A stretch of DNA of 64,000 nt. It comes from Pedobacter aquae. GTDB taxonomy: Bacteria; Bacteroidota; Bacteroidia; Sphingobacteriales; Sphingobacteriaceae. A program made the position numbers and the translations under genes. The notes beneath the pieces are model-generated. The model did no database searches. It was not told where the DNA came from and saw only the letters and a list, made by a program, of their open reading frames with translations. Shown here in pieces: positions 34,316-43,893 of the stretch. Positions within the stretch are counted from its first letter, which is position 1; each line of letters begins with the position of its first letter. Location of the stretch: NCBI RefSeq assembly GCF_008195825.1, contig NZ_CP043329.1, positions 3,286,001 through 3,350,000 on the forward strand, written 5' to 3'.

Positions 34316-35600
34316 CTTCCTCCTCCTGCTGCATAGCGATTAAGAAATCAACATCATTAATAATTGGAGTAGCACCAAATCTGCCTGAAACATACCATTT
34401 ATCCAATGGTGTGTTTAAACGAACACCCTCTAAATCTGAACATCTGAATAAAATACTTTCCCCTCTTTCATTTTTTTCGGTAAACCAAACCTGGTCACGT
34501 CTAAAAATATCATTGCTTAACTGTGTAATATCATGTGTGGCGAAAATAAGTTGTGCATTGTTTTTATTTAATTCCGGATGATGAAAAAGCTGGATTAAAA
34601 AGCGGGTAATGTTTGGATGCAGGTTTTTTTCTAATTCATCTACCACGAGCACACGTCCATACTCTAATGAATCTATAATTAACCCGGCCAAGGCAAAGAG
34701 ATTTTTTGTACCTGTAGATTCCTGCTTAACTTCAAAAGTGTATTCGCCTACATGCTCTCCATTTTCAAATAATGGATGGGAAGTTTTAATATCATATTTG
34801 AAACGCTCCTGTATTCTTCCTTTTACCTCATCGGGAATAGCATTAGGAAATCTGAATTTATTCCAATCTGTTTCCTCTATCGTTACACCCTGAATACCCG
34901 TATCCAAAGCACAAATTAAAGCATTGAATCGTTTTGTGAATAATCCATTTTTATCTTCGGCCAGACGCTTTGCGTAGAAATTTTTCAAGTCGTCTTCCAT
35001 TTCAATATCAAACACCGGATAAGCGTCTAACTGTTCTGCAAAAAATAAATAAGCCTGCATCAAAGCTTCCACATTATTTTCTGCTGCTTTAGATAAAAAC
35101 AATTGGTTAGGCAACAATAGTTTTTCTATAGTCTTTTTTGCACCCTTATAATAATCCCCGAATTTTATTTCCTTATTTTGTTCTCTATAAAATAACAATG
35201 CTTTGGAATTACCTTTATAGAAATATAGCTCTTCCTGTACTATATTTAAGGTATCGTATACAACTTTATAATCATACTTTACTTTTTCCATTAAAAATGA
35301 AACCTCTAAAACAACCGGGGCATTTTGACAAGACCTATCTAATAGAAAAGGATCATATAAAAAAATTGATTTCCCTGGTTTAAAGTCAGCAGAATTTAGC
35401 ACTAAAAACTCCAAAGCTCTTATAGCATTTAAAAAGCCAGACTTACCAGAAGCATTTGCGCCGTATAAAACTGCAGAATTTAAAAGCTTAAATTTAGCAT
35501 GGTAGTTATTTACAAGGCCTTTAGCAGCTGTTTTGGCTAAATCTATAACTGCTCTTTCCTTGATAGACCTAAAATTAGTAACAGCAAAACTTATAAGCAT
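34305..35600 (-). CDS. AAA/ABC-type ATPase of an AbiL/RloAB-like defence pair
   Basis: A 431-residue ATPase. The N-terminal FAVTNFRSIKERAVIDL is the OLD/RecF-like start. Walker A is LYGANASGKSGFL (about residue 48), a signature-like STGTKNLFALAGLI is at about 295, Walker B is GRVLVVDELEKNLHP (about 318), and the switch His is in LIFATHD (about 350). It is followed by an overlapping RloB-family gene. This two-gene arrangement is that of AbiLi-AbiLii / RloA-RloB abortive-infection systems, in which the ATPase senses infection and controls the Toprim partner. A perfect TATATTTG promoter element lies 19 bases upstream. The pair sits between two inverted IS21 copies. Confidence 0.82.
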   Translation of the reverse strand: MLISFAVTNFRSIKERAVIDLAKTAAKGLVNNYHAKFKLLNSAVLYGANASGKSGFLNAIRALEFLVLNSADFKPGKSIFLYDPFLLDRSCQNAPVVLEVSFLMEKVKYDYKVVYDTLNIVQEELYFYKGNSKALLFYREQNKEIKFGDYYKGAKKTIEKLLLPNQLFLSKAAENNVEALMQAYLFFAEQLDAYPVFDIEMEDDLKNFYAKRLAEDKNGLFTKRFNALICALDTGIQGVTIEETDWNKFRFPNAIPDEVKGRIQERFKYDIKTSHPLFENGEHVGEYTFEVKQESTGTKNLFALAGLIIDSLEYGRVLVVDELEKNLHPNITRFLIQLFHHPELNKNNAQLIFATHDITQLSNDIFRRDQVWFTEKNERGESILFRCSDLEGVRLNTPLDKWYVSGRFGATPIINDVDFLIAMQQEEEVEG

Positions 35601-35619
35601 ATATTAAATATTTATAAGG

Positions 35620-35627
35620 CAAATATA
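35620..35627 (-). promoter_or_regulatory. -7 promoter element of the AbiL/RloAB-like pair
   Basis: TATATTTG on the minus strand, an exact TAnnTTTG match, 19 bases before the ATPase ATG at 35600. Confidence 0.5.
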
Positions 35628-36217
35628 AAAATAAAACAGATATAAGTTAATTTTTTGAATAAAATTTACAAAAAAAATGTTTTTATCATTTTTGTATTAT
35701 GGCTATGCAGGTTAATAAATGTCTTATTATGGCATAAAAACAATGATCAATCCAAGCAGGCAAAGGCTTCTTGTGTCTAATAAAGCAGAAACTTTGATAT
35801 TTAGCATGAAATGAAAGAATTTACAAGGCACAAGTATCCACATAGGCTTAGGCTACGTACTTGCGCCATTTTGGCAACTTTTTTTTTCAAGAAAAAAGTG
35901 CCTAGGGCTGGCCGCCTATGAGGCCGGAAAGCTTTGAGCGCCATAGCCTATTAGTTCATAACATCTTTGATGATTATAATTATCCGCCTCATGAGCCGGC
36001 GGGGCTCGTTCCTTTTGCGGAACCAAAATGAAGCTTTAGCGAATTCATGAATACCTTTAAAAATCAATAAAAACTAATGAATAAAGTCCTGGTCAATCCC
36101 GCAGGAGCCTTTACCGCAAAGGCTTTCCCGCAATTCAAAAACAATGATCGCTTTATTGAAGTCAAAAGTAGAAAGTAAAAAGTAAAAAGAACCTAAAATT
36201 GGATAGTTTACACTTAT
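35628..36217. other. Gene-free spacer upstream of the defence pair
   Basis: About 590 bases without a credible gene. It holds a REP-like repeat (35827-35867). Directly after is a T9/A6 hairpin in which GGCAACTTTTTTTTT pairs with AAAAAAGTGCC (35874-35903). A GC-richer patch (GGCCGCCTATGAGGCC) is followed by simple AAAGTAGAAAGTAAAAAGT sequence near 36167-36186 next to the IS end. It looks like an accumulation of repeats. Confidence 0.55.
35827..35867. repeat. REP-like repeat (GGCACAAGT ... ACTTGCGCC)
   Basis: Starts GGCACAAGTATC and ends ACTTGCGCC, so the ends are near-inverse and the unit can fold. A related unit of 45 bases lies at 45483-45527 beside the RAYT gene, sharing GGCACAAGTATC at one end, GGCT in the middle and ACTTGCGCCA at the other. 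The arms of the RAYT unit (44775-44820) carry the same GGCGCAAGT core. Confidence 0.6.
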
Positions 36218-36337
36218 TGTATATTCCGATGAAAATGACCATGTAATTCCGTGGCAAACTGACCAGTGATTAAGCTGGCGAAGAGGGTTGAAAGATGCCT
36301 TATGATCTTCGATAAAAGTAATAATTATTTTAAAGAT

Positions 36338-37087
36338 TTATGAGTGATTTTTTAGTGGTTCCTGATTTCTTTTTTTTCTCATCGATTCCCCCTGTAGCTC
36401 CATTCTATGCGCATCATGTACGATACGATCCAGGATTGCATCGGCAATGGTTTTCTCACCGATAAGTTCATGCCATTTGCCGACAGGAAGCTGGGAAGTG
36501 ATGATCATAGAGGATTTCCCATGCCTGTCCTCAATGATTTCCATCAGTGCTGCCCGGTTTTGGGCATCAAAGGGCTGGATACCAAAGTCATCGAGTATCA
36601 GTAACTGTTGCCTTTCTATTTTAAGGATTTCCTTACTATAGGATCCATCAGCCTTGGCCATCTTCAATTTAGCGAATAATTTAGGAGTGCTTGCATAAAG
36701 TACTCTATAGCCTGAAAAGCAGGCCTGGTGTCCAATGGCTGAGGCCACATAGCTCTTTCCGATACCGGTGCTTCCGGTAATCAGCAGGTTTTCATTGCGG
36801 TCGATAAAGCTACATTCGGCAAGGCGCATCAGCTGGTTCCTGTCGATATTTCGCTCTATATAGTGCTTTATCTCCTCTATGGTTGCTTTATAGCGGAAGC
36901 GGGCATACAATAACTGTCGTTCTATACGTCTGTTCTGCCGGTAATCCCATTCGGCTTCCAATAGGTGGGCCAATAACTCATCGCCAGTATAACCATCAGT
37001 CTGCCCGCTCTCCAGGCTGCTTTTGAAAGCGTGGAACATGCCGAAGAATTTCATCGACCTCATTTTTTCTAAAGTGTTGGTGTTCAT
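36338..37087 (-). CDS. istB: IS21-like element helper ATPase IstB, copy 2
   Basis: A 249-residue AAA+ ATPase, identical to the copy at 32462-33196 except for the last residues (RNQEPLKNHS), caused by eight instead of seven A in the run at 36370-36377. Walker A TGSTGIGKS and Walker B LLILDDFG are intact. It follows istA by 11 bases. Confidence 0.93.
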   Translation of the reverse strand: MNTNTLEKMRSMKFFGMFHAFKSSLESGQTDGYTGDELLAHLLEAEWDYRQNRRIERQLLYARFRYKATIEEIKHYIERNIDRNQLMRLAECSFIDRNENLLITGSTGIGKSYVASAIGHQACFSGYRVLYASTPKLFAKLKMAKADGSYSKEILKIERQQLLILDDFGIQPFDAQNRAALMEIIEDRHGKSSMIITSQLPVGKWHELIGEKTIADAILDRIVHDAHRMELQGESMRKKRNQEPLKNHS

Positions 37088-37098
37088 ATATTATTTGT

Positions 37099-38649
37099 TT
37101 ATTGATAATAATCTTCTCCCCTAATATTTTCATGGCTGGGCATGGGCAGTTCATCCGCAAAAAGATTATCCTGATAGCTGTCCATCTTGTTTTCTAGTAT
37201 AGATTGTATGGTCTTATAGTTGTATATTCCATAGCCCAACGCCCTTCTGCAGGCCATCTGAAGCCGCTCGTTCCCTACTTTTCTGGAAAAGCTGAGTATT
37301 CCTACACAGGATTTATAAGCTTGTTCGGGATGTTGTTTACGTTCCAGTATTTTTAGGATATATAGCCTTACATCCTCATGGATGGAGGAGGCCCAGCCCA
37401 GAAACTTCTCCGGTGTCCATTCTGCCACAAACCTGTGCGAGGTGGCCATGTGGTCCTTGTCGGTGCTATAATTGTACGGGCTTTTGATACGTTTATGTAT
37501 CGCTATACGCTCGTAATGGAAGAAAGCCTCTACTGTGGATCTGGAATATAACAGCTTTATCTTCTTCCCGATAAAGCGGTATGGCACACTATAATAATGT
37601 TTGTCTATGCCTAGGCAGACGTGGCCGTTCTTCATTACCGTAGCGTAACATTGTTTTTTGAGTTCGTAGGGAATCAGAGGGAGGGTAGAAAGGGCTCCCC
37701 GTTCTATCTCTTCAAACTGTAGGCGCCGGCTGTAGTTACGACCTTTCAATAATTGGTTGTTATGTTCTTCCAGGCTTATCTTTATTGCGGCATTCAAGGA
37801 TTCGATGGAGTGGAAAACCATCTTCCTCAAAGGAGCATAGACACGGGAATAGATGATCTTGACGGCTCCTTCTACCAAAGCCTTATCGCGGGGTTTATAG
37901 GCTCTGGCAGGCAATATTGTGGTGCCATAATGGTCGGCAAAATCTGAAAAGGCCTCGTTCAGCAGAGGTTCATAACGGCTGCTCTTGGTCACTGCCGCTT
38001 TCAGGTTGTCCGGCACAATAGCTCCCGGCACCCCTCCGATATAATGGAAGGCATGGTCACAGGCCATGATGAAGTCCTCTTTCTGCTGGGTTGCTACCGC
38101 CTCTACATAAGTGAGCTGGCTGGCGCCAAGGATAGCGACGAATACCTCTACTAGGATCACTTCGCCGGTTTCCTCATTTACATAACTCAGCTTCTGGCCG
38201 GCAAAATCAACATACAGCATATCGCCTGCCTTATGGTCCATATGCATTACCGGGTTCACACGAGACTTCCATTGCTTATAATAGAGACAGAACTGGCTGT
38301 AACGGTAGCCTTGGGGGAATTCTTTCAGGTAAGCCTCCCATAACATTTGCCGGTTTACCCCTGTACGCTTGAGTTCTTTGTCCATAGCAGGGAAACATCG
38401 TTGAAGGGCTTGCATACGAGAACTAGGGGGCTGCTCCCTGCTCTTTCCAAAAAGGTCTTCCAGTTCTTTGTCATTAAGGGCGTTTACCTCATCAAAGCTA
38501 AAGCCTCCCTGATTGAAGGCAGAAATGTATTTCCTTACCGTATTACGGGAACAACCGCTCTGTACCGTAATGGACATGATGCTGCGCCCCTGATGGGACA
38601 TCCTGAGGATTTGTCTTATCTTATTCATGCTGATTGTCGTATTTGCCAT
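37099..38649 (-). CDS. istA: IS21 family transposase IstA, copy 2
   Basis: A 516-residue transposase identical to the copy at 30900-32450, with intact N-terminal helix-turn-helix and DDE residues (VDFAG, VPDNLK, LVEGAVK). Two intact identical copies imply recent transposition or gene conversion. Confidence 0.95.
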   Translation of the reverse strand: MANTTISMNKIRQILRMSHQGRSIMSITVQSGCSRNTVRKYISAFNQGGFSFDEVNALNDKELEDLFGKSREQPPSSRMQALQRCFPAMDKELKRTGVNRQMLWEAYLKEFPQGYRYSQFCLYYKQWKSRVNPVMHMDHKAGDMLYVDFAGQKLSYVNEETGEVILVEVFVAILGASQLTYVEAVATQQKEDFIMACDHAFHYIGGVPGAIVPDNLKAAVTKSSRYEPLLNEAFSDFADHYGTTILPARAYKPRDKALVEGAVKIIYSRVYAPLRKMVFHSIESLNAAIKISLEEHNNQLLKGRNYSRRLQFEEIERGALSTLPLIPYELKKQCYATVMKNGHVCLGIDKHYYSVPYRFIGKKIKLLYSRSTVEAFFHYERIAIHKRIKSPYNYSTDKDHMATSHRFVAEWTPEKFLGWASSIHEDVRLYILKILERKQHPEQAYKSCVGILSFSRKVGNERLQMACRRALGYGIYNYKTIQSILENKMDSYQDNLFADELPMPSHENIRGEDYYQ

Positions 38650-38781
38650 TTCTGAGATGTTAATCCCCCAAAAATAGGCTTGATCTTACAGCATCTTTCA
38701 ACGTCCTTACCTGGTCAGTTTCCAGCGGAATACACTGGTCAGTTTCTAACGGAATGACTGGTCAAGTTAAATCGGAATAGG

Positions 38782-41700
38782 GTGGTCAACTTCATCGGAA
38801 TCTCCAGCTGGTATGACTATGGCGATTATGTGTTGAATATCAGTCCGCTTTCCAGTGGCGGGGGTAGTATGTCAGGAGCTAGTTTATCGAATGCGATAGA
38901 TTTAGGTAGCTACGGAATGGGCGGAGGCTATAATTCAAATGCACAGGATAATAGCCTATCTTGTTTTGGAGATGATTACGGTCAGCCGAATAATGATATT
39001 TATTATAAGTTTACTTTGAGTGGGACCTCTAGAGTAAGACTAGACCATTGCGGCAGCTATTTTGATACCTATATGTATTTATTAAATAGCAGTGGACAGG
39101 CGATCAGCAGTAGCGATGATGGAGGACTTTGTAATTTCATGGAGGCAAATATAGAGATCACCTTAGGAGCGGGGACTTACTATATAGTTTCCGAAGGCTC
39201 GGGTTATCATACAGGTTATATTACGACGAATATAGAGGTAGATCCGCTATCGATAGTTTATCCTAGCGGCCCGCATGTCATACAGGCAGGAGTATCGATG
39301 AGTCCTATAGTCCCTACGATAACAGGAGGTCTTCCGGTGTTTAATACCCAAAGTACGAGTACGTATGCAGGAACAGGGTATTATGGTAATTACAATGGAC
39401 AATCAAACGTATCCAGTTTCTATTATCCCTGCTATACGACATTCGATGCATCCGGTAATATGTACGTAGCAGACTTTTATAACCACAAAGTTAGGAAGAT
39501 AAGCGCATCAGGAGTAGTAAGTACGCTAGCAGGAAGTGGAATAGCAGGTTATCAGGATGGAGCAGGGTCAACAGCGAGATTTGTATACCCTAGTGGAGTA
39601 GCCGTAGATGCCTCGGGGAATGTATATGTTACCGACCGAGACAACCACCGGATTCGTAAGATCACACCATCAGGAGTAGTAAGTACCTTGGCGGGTAGCG
39701 GCTCGATAGGGTCAGCCAATGGAACAGGAACAGCAGCGAGCTTTAATACCCCAACAGGATTAACCATAGACCAATCAGGAAACCTATACGTATCCGATTA
39801 TAGTAATCATAGAATCCGTAAGATCACACCATCAGGCGTTGTAAGTACCTATGCAGGAACGGGGAGCATGGGCTTTAGTAACGGATCAGCCTTAAGTGCA
39901 ACATTCAGACGACCACATGGCTTGACGATGGATAGCCAAGGCAACCTGTATGTAGCCGACCGAGATAACTATGCGATAAGGAAGATCAGCAATACAGGAG
40001 TAGTAAGTACAATAGCAGGAGATGGAACAAGTGGCTATGCTAATGGTATAGGTACAGCTGCCCGCTTTGGCTGGCCTAATGCCGTAGCAATAGACGGTAG
40101 TGGTAATTTGTATGTAGCTGATCAGAGCAACCATATGATAAGGAAGATTACTCCGGCAGGTGAGGTAAGTACTTATGGAGGTAGCCAAACCCCGGGTTAT
40201 TTGAATGGAACTAACCCAGATGTAAGGTTTAATAATCCTTACGGGGTAAGTACAGATAGTAAGGGAAATGTATATGTAGCAGACTACTTCAACCATGTGA
40301 TACGAAAGATGTCATCAAGTCCATTTACAGTAACGCCAGAATTACCAGCAGGCTTAAGTATCAATGCATCAACAGGAGCTATCAGTGGGACACCGACAGC
40401 TATTTCAGCAGCGACGCAGTATACGATTAGTGGTTATGGCACAGCACCCTCCACTTTTACTTTATCAGTTGGAGCAGGCGGAGGTATTTCCCCAAGTCAA
40501 GATCAGAACTATATCTTAACGTTGACACCAAGAATAGCAGGTTATACCACAGCAGCAGCAACATATGCCGGAACGTCTGATGCAAACCAAGTGATGGCAG
40601 AAGTACAATACTTTGATGGTTTAGGTAGACCGATGCAGACCGTACAGGTTAAGGGCAGTGCCAATGCAGACAAAGACATCGTGGTACCAATAGCTTATGA
40701 CCAATATGGTAGAGAGAATAAGAAATACCTTCCTTATGCCAGTACAAGCAATAATGGAAGTTATAAAACCAATCCACTTACTAGCCAGCAGAGCTATTAC
40801 CAGAGCCCACCGGCCGGGGTAGTACAAACCCCAAACCCTTATGCAGAAACGATATTTGAAGCCTCGCCACTGAATAGGGTGCTGGAACAAGGAGCACCGG
40901 GAGCAGCTTGGCAGCCTGTAGCAAATAGCCAAGCAGGCCATACCCAGAAGATGGTATATAGCAGCAATGCAGCAAATGAGGTAAGACTATACAACGCAGA
41001 AGCCGTAACTACAGTAGGAGAGACGTATAAAAGAACCCTAACAGGCACAGGCTATTATGGCGCCAACCAGTTGTATAAGACGATAAGCAAGGATGAGAAC
41101 TGGAGTCCAAGCCAAAGCTTTCCACAGGCAGGAACGGTAGAAGAGTATAAGGATAAGGAAGGCAGGGTAGTGTTGAAAAGAACATTCAATGAGAAGAACA
41201 ATAGTCTGGAAACATTAAGCACTTACTATGTATATGACGATTTAGGTAACTTAAGTTTCGTATTACCTCCGGGAGCAGAACCAGATGCAACGAGTGTACC
41301 TAGCCAGACGACGCTGGATAATTACTGTTACCAGTACAGGTATGATGGTAGAAGGAGATTGGTAGAGAAAAGAATCCCGGGAAAAGGCTGGGAGTATATG
41401 GTGTATAATAAACTAGATCAGCTGGTGGCAAGGCAGGATGCTAATTTATTAAATGGATATTTAGTAATTTATAATATGAATAGCTCTGCCGCAAACGGAT
41501 GGATATTTTATAAGTATGATGGTTTAGGAAGAGAAATTTTAACTGGCTTTTACATACCTATAAGCAATATAAATAGAGCTACACTTCAAGTTCAGGTAGA
41601 TGGACAAAGTGTTTTATGGGAGACTAAAAATAGTAGTATAGCACAAACAGGTTATAGTAATAATGCTTTTCCTCAAAATAGTATTTCTTCATATTTAACT

Positions 41701-43881
41701 ATGAGTTATTATGATGATTACAATCTGCCAGGTGGAAACCCGAGGCCATATGGAGGAGGAAGTACTATGACCAAGGGTTTACTAACAGCTACTAAAGCCA
41801 GTTGTGAATCAGGAATGTTATGGACGGTACAATACTATGATGATAAAGGACAAGTGATTAAGACCTATCGTGATTATTTGTATGGAACTTTAGGAGGAAG
41901 TAATTATGTAGAGACAGATTATACGTATAGTTTTACGGGAGAGCAAACCTCAAAAACAGAGAAATATCATAAGGTAAATGAAAGTCAAGAGCTAGTCACA
42001 ATAGCAACAGCCTATACTTATGATCATGTAGGTAGGAGTAAAGAAATTAAGAAGAAAATAAGTAGCCCTAAAGATAGTTATACGGGCAGCCAAATAGTAC
42101 TTTCAAAAAATAATTATAATGAGCTTGGCCAGCTAAGAACTAAAGGAATGCATTCAGAAGATCAAGGGCAAAACTTTATCCACAATACCCAGTACAGTTA
42201 TAACGAAAGAGGCTGGCTAAAGCAAATCAGTTCACCCACTTTTACAGAGACCTTGGCCTATCAAGATGATATACAGAGTGTAGCAACGGCTAATTATAAC
42301 GGAAACATCTCTGAGATCAGGATGAGTAGCGAAAAGACAGGAGCCAATACCAACTATTTTGCCTATGATAAGTTGAATAGACTGAATAATTCTTGGAATA
42401 CGTTACTACCCACAATGAATGAGACGAATATCTCTTATGATAAAGGAGGGAATATTCTTCATTTGGAAAGAGGAAACAATACCAATATGAATTATGACTA
42501 CACAGGTAATTTTTTAAATAGGATAACAGGAACACAAAAAGGCATTTCCATAGATAAATATTATTACGAAGATTATAATGGTAATACTCATTATTTTGAA
42601 GATAATTACGGTGCTGATCCTAAATCTGTCTATTATGACCATAACAATCTTCCTGTTTATATGACGGGTTCATCGGAAGCGTATCACCTTTATGACGCAA
42701 ATGGAGTAAAACTATATAGTTATATATTTGGGTTATATTCAGAAGACTATACCGTATATGCAGGCTCTATAGTCTTTAAAAATTATGAGAATAATATCAG
42801 CTTTTTAAGTACGGAAGAGGGAAGGGCTGTAAGGAATCTAGATGGAAGTTACCGTTATGAATACTTTATAAAGGATCATTTAGGTAACACGCGTCAATCT
42901 ATTGATAAATATAACAATACTGCCAGAGTAATACAGGAGGATAATTATTGTGCTTTCGGTTTATCAGTAAATAAATATAATTTTTCATCGGATAATAAAT
43001 ACCTTTATAATGGTAAAGAGAAAGTCTTTATGGAGGATTTGCAGGATAATTCTTATAATAATTTGGAATGGTATGATTACGGGGCAAGGTTCTATGATCC
43101 GGTGATTGGGAGGTGGAATGTGGTAGATCCTTTGTCGGAACAAGCTCCGAATTGGACACCATATCGATACGGGTTTAATAACCCAATCAGATATACTGAT
43201 CCGACGGGAATGTTTGAACGAGAAGATATTGAAGTTGAAAAGCAAAAAAATGGAACATACAAAGTTGTTGGAGGAGAGGCTAATAATGATAGGAATATTT
43301 ATGTAACAGAAAATGGCAAACGTACCGGAGAAGTCATTGGCGAAATGCTTACGGAATATTCTTTCCACCACGAAGATGGTAGTGCCGTAATTGGTGCAAA
43401 TATTAATCTCAATGATAAATCCGGACAAAACTTTATGGATAATGAAATCAAGAATATAGGATTGGTTGATTATATATCAAATGCCCAAGGCAAAGAGCCT
43501 CTTGATTTTAAACATCGAGGAATGCCAAAAGGTGCGACTCCAGAAGAGCAGGGACATCATCATTATCGAGGGATGTCTTTTAACGGTAAAGTAGCATCAG
43601 CAAGGGATATAGGAAACTATGCAGCAGGTTATGTTTCAGGTAAACACGGTTTTGACTGGGGATCTTCCCGATTTACATTTGATGCTTTGCAAACCAAACA
43701 AGAAAAAGGAACTTGGAATACGATTCTTTATTATCCGTTTAATAGAGTTAGAGAAGGACAGCCAACTCAACAAGCAGAACGATCTGGTCATAACACAGGT
43801 TATTCTATTTTTAAACAACGACAATTTGAAAGACAATGGCAAAAAGCAACAACGCCATTACCAATAGGACTAAAATGGTAA
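38782..43881 (+). CDS. Giant NHL / DUF6443 / RHS-repeat polymorphic toxin, 5' truncated at IS21 copy 2
   Basis: About 1690 residues remain after the IS junction at 38806. The GTG at 38782, inside the IS end, is in frame and could restart translation, but any signal peptide and preceding domains are missing. In order: a pre-peptidase-like beta domain (about 10-155, NDIYYKFTLSGTSRVRLDHC); five or more NHL-type repeats (about 190-510, unit GVVSTLAGSG...DASGNVYVTDRDNHRIRKI); a putative Ig segment; DUF6443 (about 580-660, YFDGLGRPMQTVQVKGSAN); YD/RHS repeats; and the RHS core (about 1355-1478, YFIKDHLGNTRQS ... ARFYDPVIGRWNVVDPL ... DPTGMF). A variable 220-residue tip contains DIGNYAAGYVSGKHGF and resembles type 44 polymorphic toxin domains, with low certainty. 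The 5' two thirds are richer in G+C than the tip, as usual for RHS genes. Confidence 0.82.
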   Translation: MVNFIGISSWYDYGDYVLNISPLSSGGGSMSGASLSNAIDLGSYGMGGGYNSNAQDNSLSCFGDDYGQPNNDIYYKFTLSGTSRVRLDHCGSYFDTYMYLLNSSGQAISSSDDGGLCNFMEANIEITLGAGTYYIVSEGSGYHTGYITTNIEVDPLSIVYPSGPHVIQAGVSMSPIVPTITGGLPVFNTQSTSTYAGTGYYGNYNGQSNVSSFYYPCYTTFDASGNMYVADFYNHKVRKISASGVVSTLAGSGIAGYQDGAGSTARFVYPSGVAVDASGNVYVTDRDNHRIRKITPSGVVSTLAGSGSIGSANGTGTAASFNTPTGLTIDQSGNLYVSDYSNHRIRKITPSGVVSTYAGTGSMGFSNGSALSATFRRPHGLTMDSQGNLYVADRDNYAIRKISNTGVVSTIAGDGTSGYANGIGTAARFGWPNAVAIDGSGNLYVADQSNHMIRKITPAGEVSTYGGSQTPGYLNGTNPDVRFNNPYGVSTDSKGNVYVADYFNHVIRKMSSSPFTVTPELPAGLSINASTGAISGTPTAISAATQYTISGYGTAPSTFTLSVGAGGGISPSQDQNYILTLTPRIAGYTTAAATYAGTSDANQVMAEVQYFDGLGRPMQTVQVKGSANADKDIVVPIAYDQYGRENKKYLPYASTSNNGSYKTNPLTSQQSYYQSPPAGVVQTPNPYAETIFEASPLNRVLEQGAPGAAWQPVANSQAGHTQKMVYSSNAANEVRLYNAEAVTTVGETYKRTLTGTGYYGANQLYKTISKDENWSPSQSFPQAGTVEEYKDKEGRVVLKRTFNEKNNSLETLSTYYVYDDLGNLSFVLPPGAEPDATSVPSQTTLDNYCYQYRYDGRRRLVEKRIPGKGWEYMVYNKLDQLVARQDANLLNGYLVIYNMNSSAANGWIFYKYDGLGREILTGFYIPISNINRATLQVQVDGQSVLWETKNSSIAQTGYSNNAFPQNSISSYLTMSYYDDYNLPGGNPRPYGGGSTMTKGLLTATKASCESGMLWTVQYYDDKGQVIKTYRDYLYGTLGGSNYVETDYTYSFTGEQTSKTEKYHKVNESQELVTIATAYTYDHVGRSKEIKKKISSPKDSYTGSQIVLSKNNYNELGQLRTKGMHSEDQGQNFIHNTQYSYNERGWLKQISSPTFTETLAYQDDIQSVATANYNGNISEIRMSSEKTGANTNYFAYDKLNRLNNSWNTLLPTMNETNISYDKGGNILHLERGNNTNMNYDYTGNFLNRITGTQKGISIDKYYYEDYNGNTHYFEDNYGADPKSVYYDHNNLPVYMTGSSEAYHLYDANGVKLYSYIFGLYSEDYTVYAGSIVFKNYENNISFLSTEEGRAVRNLDGSYRYEYFIKDHLGNTRQSIDKYNNTARVIQEDNYCAFGLSVNKYNFSSDNKYLYNGKEKVFMEDLQDNSYNNLEWYDYGARFYDPVIGRWNVVDPLSEQAPNWTPYRYGFNNPIRYTDPTGMFEREDIEVEKQKNGTYKVVGGEANNDRNIYVTENGKRTGEVIGEMLTEYSFHHEDGSAVIGANINLNDKSGQNFMDNEIKNIGLVDYISNAQGKEPLDFKHRGMPKGATPEEQGHHHYRGMSFNGKVASARDIGNYAAGYVSGKHGFDWGSSRFTFDALQTKQEKGTWNTILYYPFNRVREGQPTQQAERSGHNTGYSIFKQRQFERQWQKATTPLPIGLKW

Positions 43882-43893
43882 AGAAATAAAGAA

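Larger units (their letters stand above)
36218..38806 (-). mobile_element. IS21-family insertion sequence, copy 2 (inverted)
   Basis: A 2589-base element, the reverse complement of 30743-33330 except for one extra base in a homopolymer (36370-36377, eight T). Ends and internal repeats are the same. The flanks (AGTTTACACTTAT inside, GCTGGTATGAC outside) show no target duplication, unlike copy 1, which suggests deletion or rearrangement after insertion. The outer end interrupts the RHS gene. Confidence 0.92.

Noticed and set aside
30743-38806. Ordinary composite transposon with a target duplication at its outer ends
   Set aside because: The outer flanks (ATCAGG on the left, GCTGGTATG on the right) do not match, while copy 1 alone may have its own duplication; single-event transposition of the whole unit is not supported.
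39358-40320. Regularly spaced DNA repeats that might be read as a CRISPR-like array
   Set aside because: The period is about 160-180 bases and in frame; the repeats encode NHL-type protein repeats.
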